A stretch of 6,865 nt of DNA from Dysgonamonadaceae bacterium (GCA_031261015.1 JAISKG010000144.1:1-6865), one strand, 5' to 3'; counted from the stretch's first letter, positions 1 through 6,814 are shown. A program made the numbers and translations. Notes: a model not told the origin generated them from the sequence alone.

Positions 1-1
1 C

Positions 2-784
2 ACAAGCCTTCAAAATAACCGGATCAAAAACATCAGCCGGCTGATCACCAAAAACAAGGAACGCAAGGAGCAATGGCTTTTTATCGTTGAAGGTGCAAGA
101 GAATTAAGTTTAGCATTAACAAGTAATTACGTTGTAGATTCAGCCTATATTTGTCCTGAATTATTTGAGAAAACCGACTATCCCGAAATCATTCACCGCC
201 TGGATCCGAACCTTGTTTTTGAATTGGATCTTCCTGTTTTTCAAAAAATTGCCTATCGCGAAAATTCTGATGGAGTGTTGGCGCTAATTCGCTCGCAATC
301 GCATACTTTGGCCGATTTAAATTTGCCGGAAAATCCTTTTTTGATTGTATTGGAATCGGTGGAAAAACCCGGCAATCTGGGCGCGATTCTTCGTACAGCC
401 GACGCGGCAAAAGTCGATGCAGTAATTATTTGCGATCCATTGACGGATATTTATAATCCGAATGTGATTCGATCGAGCGTGGGTTGTTTGTTTACGGTTC
501 CGGTCGCTGTGAGTTCCAATACGGAAACGCTGGAATTTCTGCAAAAACGCAGAATCAAAAGTTATGCGGCCGAACTGACGGCGGCGCAATATTACCAAGA
601 CACGGATTTCACTGTATCATCGGCAATTATCATGGGCACGGAGGCTGACGGACTGACTTCTTTTTGGTTAGAACATGCTGATGTGCGCATTAAAATTCCG
701 ATGCGCGGAGTGATTGATTCGTTGAATGTATCGGTTTCGACGGCGGTGTTGACGTTTGAGGGAATGAGGCAGCGGGGGTTTTGA
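2..784 (+). CDS. TrmH/SpoU-family RNA 2'-O-methyltransferase, 5' end cut by window edge
   Basis: The frame is open from the window edge to TGA at 782-784 and gives 260 visible residues; probably only a few N-terminal residues are missing, because the visible start (TSLQNNRIKNISRL) already looks like the family's beginning. Residues 1 to about 95 resemble the SpoU substrate-binding domain, with KERKEQWLFIVEGAREL near residues 20-36. The rest is the SPOUT catalytic domain with all three motifs: NLGAILRTAD (125-134, with the conserved Asn and Arg), IMGTEADGL (211-219) and IPMRGVIDSLNVS (232-244). These form the trefoil-knot fold that binds S-adenosylmethionine. The enzyme should methylate a ribose 2'-OH in rRNA or tRNA in the cytoplasm. 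The exact target cannot be read from the sequence, so RlmB-like, TrmH-like and other assignments stay open. A TTG at 224-226 could be taken as a start, but that would delete the substrate-binding domain. It converges on the PIN-toxin gene with a 37-base gap. Confidence 0.93.
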   Translation, partial: TSLQNNRIKNISRLITKNKERKEQWLFIVEGARELSLALTSNYVVDSAYICPELFEKTDYPEIIHRLDPNLVFELDLPVFQKIAYRENSDGVLALIRSQSHTLADLNLPENPFLIVLESVEKPGNLGAILRTADAAKVDAVIICDPLTDIYNPNVIRSSVGCLFTVPVAVSSNTETLEFLQKRRIKSYAAELTAAQYYQDTDFTVSSAIIMGTEADGLTSFWLEHADVRIKIPMRGVIDSLNVSVSTAVLTFEGMRQRGF

Positions 785-821
785 TGAAATATCGGTTTTG
801 TATTTCGGAAGAATCGTTTTT

Positions 822-1229
822 TTACATTAAAACAATTTCCTTAAAAGTTTCAATGCCAATTACTTCAATTTTTGGGAAAGAAATATTTTTCAATATATCA
901 AAGTGATGATCATTGGTAACGATATATTCCGCGCCTGCGTTGAGGGCGCAGTCCACAAATTTATTATCATCAAAATCGGAAGTAATCAGATTCCATTTAT
1001 AATAAGGCGTATTTTTTTCGGTATAAGGAGAGTTTATAATAAAATTCATTACGTTTTCGGCAATATCTTTGCCATAAAAACGCATTAACAATTCTTCATA
1101 TTCGGTTAATATTTCATTAGAGCAACATAAAATGAAATGTCCTAAATAAAGTTCTTCCAGAATGCAATGAAAATTCGACTTTGCAGGGACAGCGCGAAGT
1201 AAACAATTTGTGTCAAGAACAATTCTCAT
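822..1229 (-). CDS. PIN-domain toxin (predicted RNase) of a type II toxin-antitoxin pair
   Basis: This 135-residue protein has the size and layout of a single PIN domain, the Mg-dependent ribonuclease fold of VapC-like toxins. It opens with MRIVLDTN, where D6 is the first metal-binding Asp. E43 (ILTEYEE) fits the second acidic position, D88 and D93 (DDNKFVDCA) the third, and D107 (IVTNDHHF) the last. The motif set DDNKF...AEYIVTND is closer to the 'putative toxin, PIN family' group (COG1569-like) than to classical VapC, which is an assignment from memory. The predicted role is cleavage of cellular RNA when not bound by its antitoxin; the RNA target is unknown. Its ATG overlaps the stop of the upstream small gene by 4 bases (ATGA), the usual antitoxin-toxin arrangement with translational coupling. 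The gene is visibly richer in A+T than the leu genes beside it, which would fit horizontal acquisition. No truncation is seen. Confidence 0.88.
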   Translation of the reverse strand: MRIVLDTNCLLRAVPAKSNFHCILEELYLGHFILCCSNEILTEYEELLMRFYGKDIAENVMNFIINSPYTEKNTPYYKWNLITSDFDDNKFVDCALNAGAEYIVTNDHHFDILKNISFPKIEVIGIETFKEIVLM

Positions 1230-1453
1230 TTGTATGGCGTACGATAATGGGTATCAAGCATTTCTCCTAACTTTTCATCGGTCATGTTGTTTTCATCCCA
1301 CCATTTATTTGTTTGTTCGGTAAACTGTTTATAATAAAAATCACTCACAATTTGCTTCAATTCGTTCAGCGTTTTCTCGGTCTTGACGAACGATAATGTT
1401 TGCAAAAAATGCAGTTGAGCCGGATTTAATGCAGGTTGTGCGGTATGTAACAT
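1226..1453 (-). CDS. Small antitoxin candidate upstream of the PIN toxin
   Basis: The gene encodes 75 residues and overlaps the toxin start by 4 bases. The call rests mainly on size, order and overlap with the PIN gene. The protein looks mostly helical: an N-terminal stretch with NPAQLHFLQTLSF, then an ELKQIVSDFYYKQF helix (about residues 32-45), then a charged tail with DEKLGEMLDTHYRTPYK at the C-terminus. I recall similar short proteins ending in RTPY(K) beside PIN toxins in Bacteroidetes genomes, but I cannot name a Pfam family. No ribbon-helix-helix, AbrB or HTH motif is recognisable, so autoregulation by DNA binding cannot be claimed. The expected role is to bind and neutralise the toxin, probably with the C-terminal segment wrapping the PIN active site, as in VapB-type partners; this is inference. 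There is no Shine-Dalgarno sequence before the ATG. A Bacteroidota-type promoter lies about 28 bases upstream. Confidence 0.75.
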   Translation of the reverse strand: MLHTAQPALNPAQLHFLQTLSFVKTEKTLNELKQIVSDFYYKQFTEQTNKWWDENNMTDEKLGEMLDTHYRTPYK

Positions 1454-1480
1454 ATTGCAAAAATATTTAGAATACTAACA

Positions 1481-1517
1481 CAAAGATATACTATTTTTGT
1501 CATATACGGAAAAACAA
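1481..1517 (-). promoter_or_regulatory. Candidate Bacteroidota sigma-ABfr promoter for the toxin-antitoxin pair
   Basis: On the minus strand, bases 1488-1481 read TATCTTTG, a perfect match to the Bacteroidota -7 consensus TAnnTTTG. A TTG at 1517-1515 could serve as the -33 element, but the 26-base gap is longer than the usual 19-21 or so, so only the -7 box is well supported. Transcription would start near 1475 and give a leader of roughly 20 bases before the antitoxin ATG at 1453. The box lies in the 74-base gap after leuB, where no convincing terminator is seen, so leu read-through into the module is also possible. Confidence 0.5.
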
Positions 1518-1527
1518 CCTATATTTT

Positions 1528-2613
1528 TTAATATACTATCGTAACTTCCTTACTCATATAATCCACAATCCACTCCCCTACTTCCGAAGTCCTAAACGCC
1601 TTCCCCGCTCCCGCGATATCTTCCGTCACAACTCCCGCCGCAATTGAAGCATCCACTGCCTGACGAATGACTTGTCCTTCCTCCTGCAAATCAAACGCAT
1701 ACTCAAACATCAGAGCTGCGGAGAGAATGGTAGCCACAGGATTCGCAATATCCTTCCCCGCCGCCTGCGGATACGATCCGTGAATCGGCTCAAAAACCGA
1801 AGTGTGAATGCCGATCGAAGCGGACGGCAACAAACCCAGCGAACCGGTAATGACTGAGGCTTCGTCGGTTAGAATATCGCCGAACATGTTTTCCGTCACC
1901 AATACATCGAAACGTTTCGGCCACTGCACAATCTGCATCGCGGCATTGTCCACAAACATGTATTCAGTTTCGACTTCGGGATATTCTTTCTCTATTTGTT
2001 GGGATACCTGACGCCACAAACGCGAGGTACACAGCACATTCGCTTTATCGACAATCGTCAGTTTTTTTCTCCGTTTCAAAGCGTATTGATAGGCCAACCG
2101 AACAATCCGCTCGATTTCCGCTATAGTATAAACGCAAGTATCATAAGCTGTTGAACCGTCCTCACTCCTGCCCTGCGGACGACCGAAATAAATTCCACCG
2201 GTGAGTTCGCGAATACACATAAAATCGGCTCCGTCCACCAAATCCGTTCGCAAAGGGGATTTGTGAATTAACGAAGGAAAAGTCGTAACCGGACGAATAT
2301 TGGCATACAATCCCAACTGCTTGCGCATCGTCAACAAACCTTGTTCGGGACGAACTTTTGCCGAAGGATCGTTATCGTATTTCGGCGATCCGATGGCGCC
2401 GAATAGCACAGCATCCGATTCCATGCAAAGGGCGTGAGTTTCTTCGGGATACGGATTACCGACGGCATCAATGGCCACCGCGCCGACCAAAGCCTCGCGA
2501 TAAATCAATTCGTGACCAAATTTTCCACATACGGCTTGAGTCACGCGCAAAGCTTGCGCCACGATTTCGGGACCAATTCCGTCGCCCGGAAGAACTGCTA
2601 TTTTCAATTGCAT
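1528..2613 (-). CDS. leuB: 3-isopropylmalate dehydrogenase
   Basis: LeuB oxidises and decarboxylates (2R,3S)-3-isopropylmalate to 2-oxoisocaproate with NAD+, the last pathway-specific step before transamination to leucine. It is a cytoplasmic, normally dimeric enzyme. At 361 residues it has full family length and begins with the typical [15 protein letters not shown]. Substrate and metal residues are in place by motif: R97 and R107 ([16 protein letters not shown]), R135 ([12 protein letters not shown]), Y142, K190, D222 (FVDNAAMQ), D246 and D250 ([11 protein letters not shown]). The NAD-binding loop reads [18 protein letters not shown] (275-292), where the Asp common in other LeuB proteins (GSAPD) is replaced by Q283; I recall this as a Bacteroidetes form. 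The gene follows the LeuA-like gene after 47 bases. That gap holds a candidate promoter, so leuB may be transcribed both with the operon and separately. No Shine-Dalgarno sequence precedes the ATG. Confidence 0.97.
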   Translation of the reverse strand: MQLKIAVLPGDGIGPEIVAQALRVTQAVCGKFGHELIYREALVGAVAIDAVGNPYPEETHALCMESDAVLFGAIGSPKYDNDPSAKVRPEQGLLTMRKQLGLYANIRPVTTFPSLIHKSPLRTDLVDGADFMCIRELTGGIYFGRPQGRSEDGSTAYDTCVYTIAEIERIVRLAYQYALKRRKKLTIVDKANVLCTSRLWRQVSQQIEKEYPEVETEYMFVDNAAMQIVQWPKRFDVLVTENMFGDILTDEASVITGSLGLLPSASIGIHTSVFEPIHGSYPQAAGKDIANPVATILSAALMFEYAFDLQEEGQVIRQAVDASIAAGVVTEDIAGAGKAFRTSEVGEWIVDYMSKEVTIVY

Positions 2614-2641
2614 ATTTATTTTCTTTTTAATTTTAACGACA

Positions 2642-2674
2642 CAAAAGTACTATTTTTCGTTTACATATTTTCAA
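2642..2674 (-). promoter_or_regulatory. Candidate internal promoter for leuB
   Basis: Minus-strand bases 2649-2642 read TACTTTTG, a perfect TAnnTTTG -7 box. A TTG at 2674-2672, inside the last codons of the LeuA-like gene, lies 22 bases upstream, close to the expected -33 position. The start site would fall near 2635, about 22 bases before the leuB ATG. The surrounding sequence resembles the toxin-antitoxin promoter: both have a TAGTA block just before the -7 box. Short AT-rich motifs occur by chance, so this remains a prediction. Confidence 0.5.
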
Positions 2675-4169
2675 TCATATTCAACATCTTCACCGTCGCC
2701 TTGATGGCCGATTCGGTTTGATCGACGTCCAATCCTCTGGTTTTGAATTCTTTTCCATTGAAATTCCACGTAATGGTCGTTTGCACCAAAGCATCGGTGC
2801 GGCCACCCGTCGGAATCGAAACATTATAATCTTTCAAAGCCGGTTTGGGCTTGTCAAGCAGAGTGTAAATTTTCCAAAGCGCCTTGGAGAAAGCATGATA
2901 CTGTCCGTCGCCGGGCGCGGTTTGCTCATATTCCTTGCCGTCGATTTCGATGCGAACAGTAGCTGTCGGGCGCAATCCGTGAGTCAGCGACAGCGAATAG
3001 TTGATCATTTTGATTCGATCAATATTCGCGCGGTGCAGCACGTCGGAAATAATATAAGGTAAATCATCTTGCGTAATAATTTCCTTTTTATCGCCCAGTT
3101 CGATGATACGTGCAGTTAGTTTTTTCATGGAAACTTCGTCCAGTTCGATGCCCATCGCTTCCAGATTTTTTTTGATATTGGATTTTCCGGAAGTTTTGCC
3201 GAGAGCGTATTCGCGCGCGCGACCAAAGCGCTCGGGCAGTAAATCGTTGTAATACAATTTGTTTTTATTATCTCCATCGGCGTGAATACCAGCGCATTGC
3301 GTAAAAACGCTGTCGCCGATAACCGGTTGATTATTGGGAATCCGGAGGCCGGAGTAGGATTCAACAATCCGGCTCACACGATTCAGATTTTCCTCAATAA
3401 TATTGGTTTTTTGGTGAAGTTGGTCGTGTAGTATGGCGATCACGCTGGCCAAAGGCGCGTTTCCCGCTCGCTCACCTAAACCGTTGATTGTTGTATGAAT
3501 ACAGGAAACACCGGCATGAACGGCTGCAAAAACATTACCGACGGCCAAATCATAATCGTTATGGGCATGATAATCGAAAAGCAGATCGGGATATTTTTCC
3601 CGCATCGTCTGACAAAATTGACCGGTATTGACCGGATTCAAAATACCCAAGGTATCGGGAAGCATGAAATGTTTGATGTTCATATCTTTCAGATTATCCA
3701 TGAGATAAAAAACATAATCAGGCGAATGCAGCATTCCGTTTGACCAATCTTCCAGATAAATATTGATCGTAATTTTCATTTTTTCCGCCTTTTTCAGAAC
3801 AGTTCGGATGTCGGCCAAATGTTGTTCAGGCGTTTTGCGAAGTTGCTCGGTGCAATGCTTCAACGAGCCTTTACACAACAAGTTCATGACTTTGCAACCG
3901 GCATCTCTCACCCAATTCAGCGAAATATCGCCATCCACAAAGCCCAGCACTTCAATCCGGTCGATGTAGTTGCGGACTGTCGCCCAGCGAGTAATTCGCT
4001 TGACGGTTTCAAACTCTCCTTCGGAAACTTTGGCTGAAGCGATTTCCAAACGATCGACATTCAAATCGACCAATAACAGACGAGCGATATGCAGTTTTTC
4101 AGACGAAGCAAAAGAAACACTCGAAGTTTGCTCTCCGTCGCGCAAAGTAGTGTCTAATATTTCAAACAT
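2661..4169 (-). CDS. LeuA-like alpha-isopropylmalate/citramalate synthase (second LeuA paralogue type)
   Basis: This 502-residue protein is a DRE-TIM metallolyase of the LeuA/CimA family. It condenses acetyl-CoA with a 2-oxo acid: 2-oxoisovalerate if it is an isopropylmalate synthase, pyruvate if it is a citramalate synthase. The barrel starts at once with [11 protein letters not shown] (5-15), and K25 completes family signature 1. HAHND (201-205) gives the metal-binding His pair, followed by [12 protein letters not shown] (229-240). The linker has AGIHADGD (293-300). Residues from about 385 to 502 form a LeuA-type allosteric domain ([15 protein letters not shown], then [17 protein letters not shown]), so end-product feedback control is likely. 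In signature 2 the Gly after HxHND-x is D207, a departure from standard LeuA. In Bacteroides-type leu operons I recall a separate leuA upstream of leuC and this divergent paralogue after leuD, so a citramalate or accessory role is plausible. It overlaps leuD by 16 bases, suggesting translational coupling. Confidence 0.9.
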   Translation of the reverse strand: MFEILDTTLRDGEQTSSVSFASSEKLHIARLLLVDLNVDRLEIASAKVSEGEFETVKRITRWATVRNYIDRIEVLGFVDGDISLNWVRDAGCKVMNLLCKGSLKHCTEQLRKTPEQHLADIRTVLKKAEKMKITINIYLEDWSNGMLHSPDYVFYLMDNLKDMNIKHFMLPDTLGILNPVNTGQFCQTMREKYPDLLFDYHAHNDYDLAVGNVFAAVHAGVSCIHTTINGLGERAGNAPLASVIAILHDQLHQKTNIIEENLNRVSRIVESYSGLRIPNNQPVIGDSVFTQCAGIHADGDNKNKLYYNDLLPERFGRAREYALGKTSGKSNIKKNLEAMGIELDEVSMKKLTARIIELGDKKEIITQDDLPYIISDVLHRANIDRIKMINYSLSLTHGLRPTATVRIEIDGKEYEQTAPGDGQYHAFSKALWKIYTLLDKPKPALKDYNVSIPTGGRTDALVQTTITWNFNGKEFKTRGLDVDQTESAIKATVKMLNMIENM

Positions 4170-4747
4170 TGTTTTTCGTATTCTTCAATTTTATTTTTAC
4201 TACTCAACAGATAATCAATATCATCAAATCCCTGCAAAAAACACTCTTTTTTATACGAATTGATGGCAAAATTTTCCGATTTGCCGGTGGCGTTGTTGGT
4301 TACGGTTTGGTTTTCCAAATCGACCGTCAAAGTAGTTTTCGGGTTTTTATTGACATTCTCAAAAATTTCCGCCAGAAACGGCTCGGAAACCACGACCGGC
4401 AACACACCGTTGTTCATCGCGTTATTTTTGAAAATATCAGCGAAGAAACTCGACACGACTACCCGAAAGCCGTAGCCCGCAATCGCCCACGCGGCGTGTT
4501 CGCGGCTGCTTCCGGAGCCGAAGTTTTTACCGCCCACGAGGATTGCTCCGCCGTAAATGGGGTTGTTCAGCACGAAATCCGCTTTCGGGCTACCGTCTTT
4601 GTTGTAGCGCCAATCAGCAAACAGGTTATTACCGAAACCGTTTTTGTCGGTCGCTTTCAGAAAGCGGGCGGGGATAATCTGGTCTGTGTCCACATTCTCT
4701 ATCGGAAGTGGTATTACGGTACTTGTTAATGTTATGAATTTTTCCAT
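4154..4747 (-). CDS. leuD: 3-isopropylmalate dehydratase small subunit
   Basis: LeuD is the small (swivel-domain) subunit that pairs with LeuC to form isopropylmalate isomerase, which converts 2-isopropylmalate to 3-isopropylmalate through isopropylmaleate. The 197 residues match the usual bacterial length of about 200. Clear family motifs are [14 protein letters not shown] (17-30), [17 protein letters not shown] (73-89, the substrate-recognition loop region) and [17 protein letters not shown] (101-117). The C-terminus ends in a lysine- and glutamate-rich stretch ([14 protein letters not shown]) that overlaps the next gene's start by 16 bases in another frame. Upstream, only 13 bases separate its ATG from the repeat cassette lying between it and leuC. 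Its natural partner gene is therefore about 670 bases away rather than directly adjacent. No Shine-Dalgarno sequence is visible (AATAAACAAGAAA before ATG). Confidence 0.97.
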   Translation of the reverse strand: MEKFITLTSTVIPLPIENVDTDQIIPARFLKATDKNGFGNNLFADWRYNKDGSPKADFVLNNPIYGGAILVGGKNFGSGSSREHAAWAIAGYGFRVVVSSFFADIFKNNAMNNGVLPVVVSEPFLAEIFENVNKNPKTTLTVDLENQTVTNNATGKSENFAINSYKKECFLQGFDDIDYLLSSKNKIEEYEKQCLKY

Positions 4748-4760
4748 TTTCTTGTTTATT

Positions 4761-4854
4761 GGGGAACGCGGATTACGCAGATAACGCGGATTTTTCGCGG
4801 ATTTTTTTATTTTTTATCTGCGGAAATCTGCGCTATCTGCGTTATCCGCGTTCC
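4761..4854. repeat. Palindromic heptamer array, leuD-side copy
   Basis: This is an imperfect inverted repeat of 94 bases. The left arm (4761-4802) starts GGGGAACGCGGAT and holds CGCRGAT-type heptamers beginning at 4767, 4776, 4785 and 4796. The right arm (4816-4854) holds the complementary ATCYGCG heptamers at 4816, 4826, 4835 and 4844 and ends in GCGTTCC. A T-rich stretch of about 13 bases separates the arms. As RNA or single-stranded DNA it could fold into a long hairpin with some mismatches. The last 20 bases (4835-4854) recur exactly at 5399-5418. The right arm ends 4 bases beyond the stop codon of the GxxExxY gene, so gene and repeat are tightly packed. Confidence 0.9.
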
Positions 4855-4858
4855 AAAA

Positions 4859-5272
4859 TTATTTATTTTTATTTGAAAATACTTTTCTTTTAAATTGAGG
4901 TCGTTTACCGAAATTTAATAACAAACCAACCTCAATATCAGTTGCTTTTAGATAATTGATTAATTGCTTTTCGTTTGCAGGACTTAATTCTTCGCTTGAT
5001 TTTAATTCTAACAATACTTTATTTTCTACCAACAAATCTGCGCGATAGTCGCCGACAACCCTACCGTTATGATACACTTTGATGGGTTTTTCCGGCTCGC
5101 AATCCAAACCTTCGTCACACAAAACATAATAGAGTGCATTTTGATAAACTCGTTCCAAAAAACCATAACCTAAATCATTATAAACCTGATAAAAACAGGA
5201 AATAATCTTATCTGTCAATTCTTTATGCAAAAGTTTATCTTCCGAATTACTATATATTTCTAATAAATCCAT
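4859..5272 (-). CDS. GxxExxY-family protein, PD-(D/E)XK nuclease-like
   Basis: With the start at ATG 5272-5270 the protein has 137 residues, normal for the GxxExxY family. The naming motif is G37-F-L-E40-R-V-Y43 within LGYGFLERVYQNAL. A PD-(D/E)XK-like core follows: D79 in YRADLLV, E89-x-K91 in LLELKS, and Q103 in EKQLINYLKA, then IEVGLLLNFGK. These are the spacing and residues of Mg-dependent nucleases, but I know of no established function for this family, and activity is inference. No signal peptide or membrane segment is seen. A longer reading from 5338 adds 22 residues that are only translated repeat (IRVIRVIS) and is rejected. The gene is AT-rich compared with leuC and leuD, is flanked by two palindromic repeats, and splits leuC from leuD. 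Its orientation matches the operon, so it is probably co-transcribed. It does not resemble any leucine-pathway protein. Confidence 0.88.
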   Translation of the reverse strand: MDLLEIYSNSEDKLLHKELTDKIISCFYQVYNDLGYGFLERVYQNALYYVLCDEGLDCEPEKPIKVYHNGRVVGDYRADLLVENKVLLELKSSEELSPANEKQLINYLKATDIEVGLLLNFGKRPQFKRKVFSNKNK

Positions 5273-5286
5273 ATTTTCGTTTTTTA

Positions 5287-5420
5287 GAACGCTGATGACA
5301 CGGATAACGCGGATTTTCGCGGATTTTTTCCATATCATACATATTTTTATTTTTCCTATAATCTTTCTTATTAAATTTTTTCTGCGAAAATCCGCGTCAT
5401 CTGCGTTATCCGCGTTCCCC
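5287..5420. repeat. Palindromic heptamer array, leuC-side copy
   Basis: This is a second inverted repeat of the same design as the one at 4761-4854. The left arm (5287-5324) starts GAACGCTGATG and carries heptamers at 5290 (CGCTGAT), 5299 (CACGGAT), 5308 and 5318 (both CGCGGAT). The right arm (5380-5420) carries the complementary units at 5380 (TTCTGCG), 5390, 5399 and 5408 and ends in CGCGTTCCCC. The central spacer, about 55 bases of AT-rich sequence, is longer than in the other copy. The left arms of the two copies run in parallel (4780-4807 and 5303-5329 differ mainly by single T insertions), and so do the right arms. The final C at 5420 is also the last base of the leuC stop codon TAG. 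Confidence 0.9.
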
Positions 5421-6814
5421 TAAAAATCACGCGGGTCGGTTAAGCGACCTGTTACCGCCGCAGCAGCAGCAATCAGCGGACTTGCAAGAATTGTCCGTGC
5501 GCCGGGTCCCTGCCGCCCTTCAAAGTTGCGGTTAGAAGTTGATACTGCGTATTTGCCTGCCGGCACTTTATCATCGTTCATTGCCAAGCATGCCGAGCAA
5601 CCCGGTTGGCGGATTTCAAAGCCTGCTTCGGTCAGGATTTTGTCCAAACCTTCGGCGCGAATTTGCTTGTCCACCGCCCACGAGCCGGGAACTATCCACA
5701 CTATCACATTTTCGGCTTTCCGTTTGCCCTTTACAAAATTGGCAAACTCGCGAAAATCCTCAATGCGTCCATTTGTGCAACTGCCGATAAACACATAGTC
5801 AATCGGCTTACCCACAATCTTTTCGCCCGCCGTGAAGCCCATATATTCCAACGATTTTTGGAACGAAATACGGCTTGCTTCGTCAATATTTTCTAATGTA
5901 GGAATCGTGTCGTTGATGCCCATTCCCATACCCGGATTGGTACCGTATGTAACCATCGGTTCAATGTCTTCGGCATTGAAAGTCAGTTCTTTGTCGAATT
6001 TTGCGTCGTCGTCGGTTTTCAGTGTGCGCCAATAGGCAAGTTTCTTTTCCCACTCCTCGCCTTTGGGAGCAAATTCGCGACCTTGGATGTACTCGAAAGT
6101 AGTTTCGTCGGGCGCAATCATACCGCCGCGCGCACCGCTTTCTATCGAAAGATTGCATAAAGTCAAACGACCTTCCATCGACAGAGATTTCACCGCATCG
6201 CCAGCATATTCAATAAAATAGCCTGTTGCGCCGCCTGTGCCGATTTTGGAAATGATGTAAAGTGCAAGGTCCTTCGCACCAACGCCATTTTTCAATTTTC
6301 CATTCACGGAAATGCGCATCGTTTTAGGGCGCGATTGGAAAACGCATTGCGTAGCCAGCACCATTTCCACTTCCGAAGTGCCGATACCGAACGCCACTGC
6401 GCCCATTGCGCCGTGCGTGGAGGTGTGCGAGTCGCCGCAAACGATCGTCATTCCGGGCAAGGACAGTCCGGCTTCGGGGCCGACTACATGTGTCACGCCG
6501 TTGCGCGGATGACCGATCGGAAAATATTCAATACCAAACTCTTTCGCATTGCGATCCAAAGTATCTACTTGGTTTCGGGAAACCGGATCCTGAATCGGCA
6601 ACTCCTGATCGTAAGTGGGGATATTATGATCGGGCATGCCGGTAATTTGCTTGGGTCGAAAGACTTGCAGCCGGCGTTTCCGTAAACCTTCAAATGCTTG
6701 AGGACTAGTCACTTCGTGTACGTACATCCGGTCGATGTATAATTGAGTAGGGCAGTCTTCTACTGCGGTAACGACATGGGTATCCCAGATTTTATCGAAA
6801 AGGGTTTTTGACAT
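5420..6814 (-). CDS. leuC: 3-isopropylmalate dehydratase large subunit
   Basis: LeuC is the catalytic, iron-sulfur subunit of isopropylmalate isomerase and works as a heterodimer with LeuD in the cytoplasm. The 464 residues agree with the bacterial family length (about 466). The three 4Fe-4S ligands are C346 ([10 protein letters not shown]) and C406 and C409 ([14 protein letters not shown]). Other aconitase-family motifs are [13 protein letters not shown] at the N-terminus, [21 protein letters not shown] (125-145), and [15 protein letters not shown] (427-441). The protein ends TDPRDF at TAG, whose last base coincides with the outer edge of the repeat cassette, so the reading frame seems complete and undamaged. 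The start is ATG at 6814, followed directly by SKTLFDKIW as expected; no Shine-Dalgarno sequence is seen. It would normally sit directly before leuD; here 672 bases intervene. Confidence 0.97.
   Translation of the reverse strand: MSKTLFDKIWDTHVVTAVEDCPTQLYIDRMYVHEVTSPQAFEGLRKRRLQVFRPKQITGMPDHNIPTYDQELPIQDPVSRNQVDTLDRNAKEFGIEYFPIGHPRNGVTHVVGPEAGLSLPGMTIVCGDSHTSTHGAMGAVAFGIGTSEVEMVLATQCVFQSRPKTMRISVNGKLKNGVGAKDLALYIISKIGTGGATGYFIEYAGDAVKSLSMEGRLTLCNLSIESGARGGMIAPDETTFEYIQGREFAPKGEEWEKKLAYWRTLKTDDDAKFDKELTFNAEDIEPMVTYGTNPGMGMGINDTIPTLENIDEASRISFQKSLEYMGFTAGEKIVGKPIDYVFIGSCTNGRIEDFREFANFVKGKRKAENVIVWIVPGSWAVDKQIRAEGLDKILTEAGFEIRQPGCSACLAMNDDKVPAGKYAVSTSNRNFEGRQGPGARTILASPLIAAAAAVTGRLTDPRDF

Larger units (their letters stand above)
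4761..5420. mobile_element. Putative repeat-bounded GxxExxY cassette inserted between leuC and leuD
   Basis: The two palindromic arrays and the GxxExxY gene form one compact unit of 660 bases. Its outer ends are inverted copies of each other: GGGGAACGCGGAT at 4761 and ATCCGCGTTCCCC ending at 5420. Inside, the gene's stop lies 4 bases from one array and its start 14 bases from the other, leaving little unaccounted sequence. No transposase is present and no target-site duplication is evident (TTATT on one side, TAAAA on the other). Mobility is therefore an inference from the symmetric ends and from the position inside an otherwise standard operon. An alternative is a fixed chromosomal repeat family that happens to flank this gene. 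Confidence 0.5.

Noticed and set aside
785..821. Bidirectional terminator between the convergent methyltransferase and PIN genes
   Set aside because: A GAAATA/TATTTC stem (786-791 with 801-806) exists, but it is short and AT-only apart from one pair per side, and the T-run at 817-823 is not adjacent to it.
1472..1538. ATACTA repeated at 1472, 1488 and 1533 as possible operator sites
   Set aside because: The hexamer is AT-rich in an AT-rich gap and one copy lies inside the leuB coding end. The antitoxin candidate has no visible DNA-binding motif to support an operator.
4169..4729. Plus-strand open frame of 186 codons opposite leuD
   Set aside because: It is fully antisense to a well-supported leuD and its translation has no recognisable family character. 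GC-rich stretches of real genes often give long shadow frames.
4761..5420. CRISPR-like array
   Set aside because: The repeated units are 7 bases with 2-4 base gaps and lie in inverted arms. There are no uniform 25-40 base repeats, no unique spacers and no cas genes.
4751..5430. Target-site duplication flanking the GxxExxY cassette
   Set aside because: The flanks TTGTTTATT and TAAAAATCA share no convincing direct repeat; any 2-base match would be chance.
5420..5440. Truncation of leuC by the cassette insertion
   Set aside because: The protein has normal length (464 residues) and a plausible C-terminal end, so the stop codon at the junction seems not to have removed meaningful sequence.
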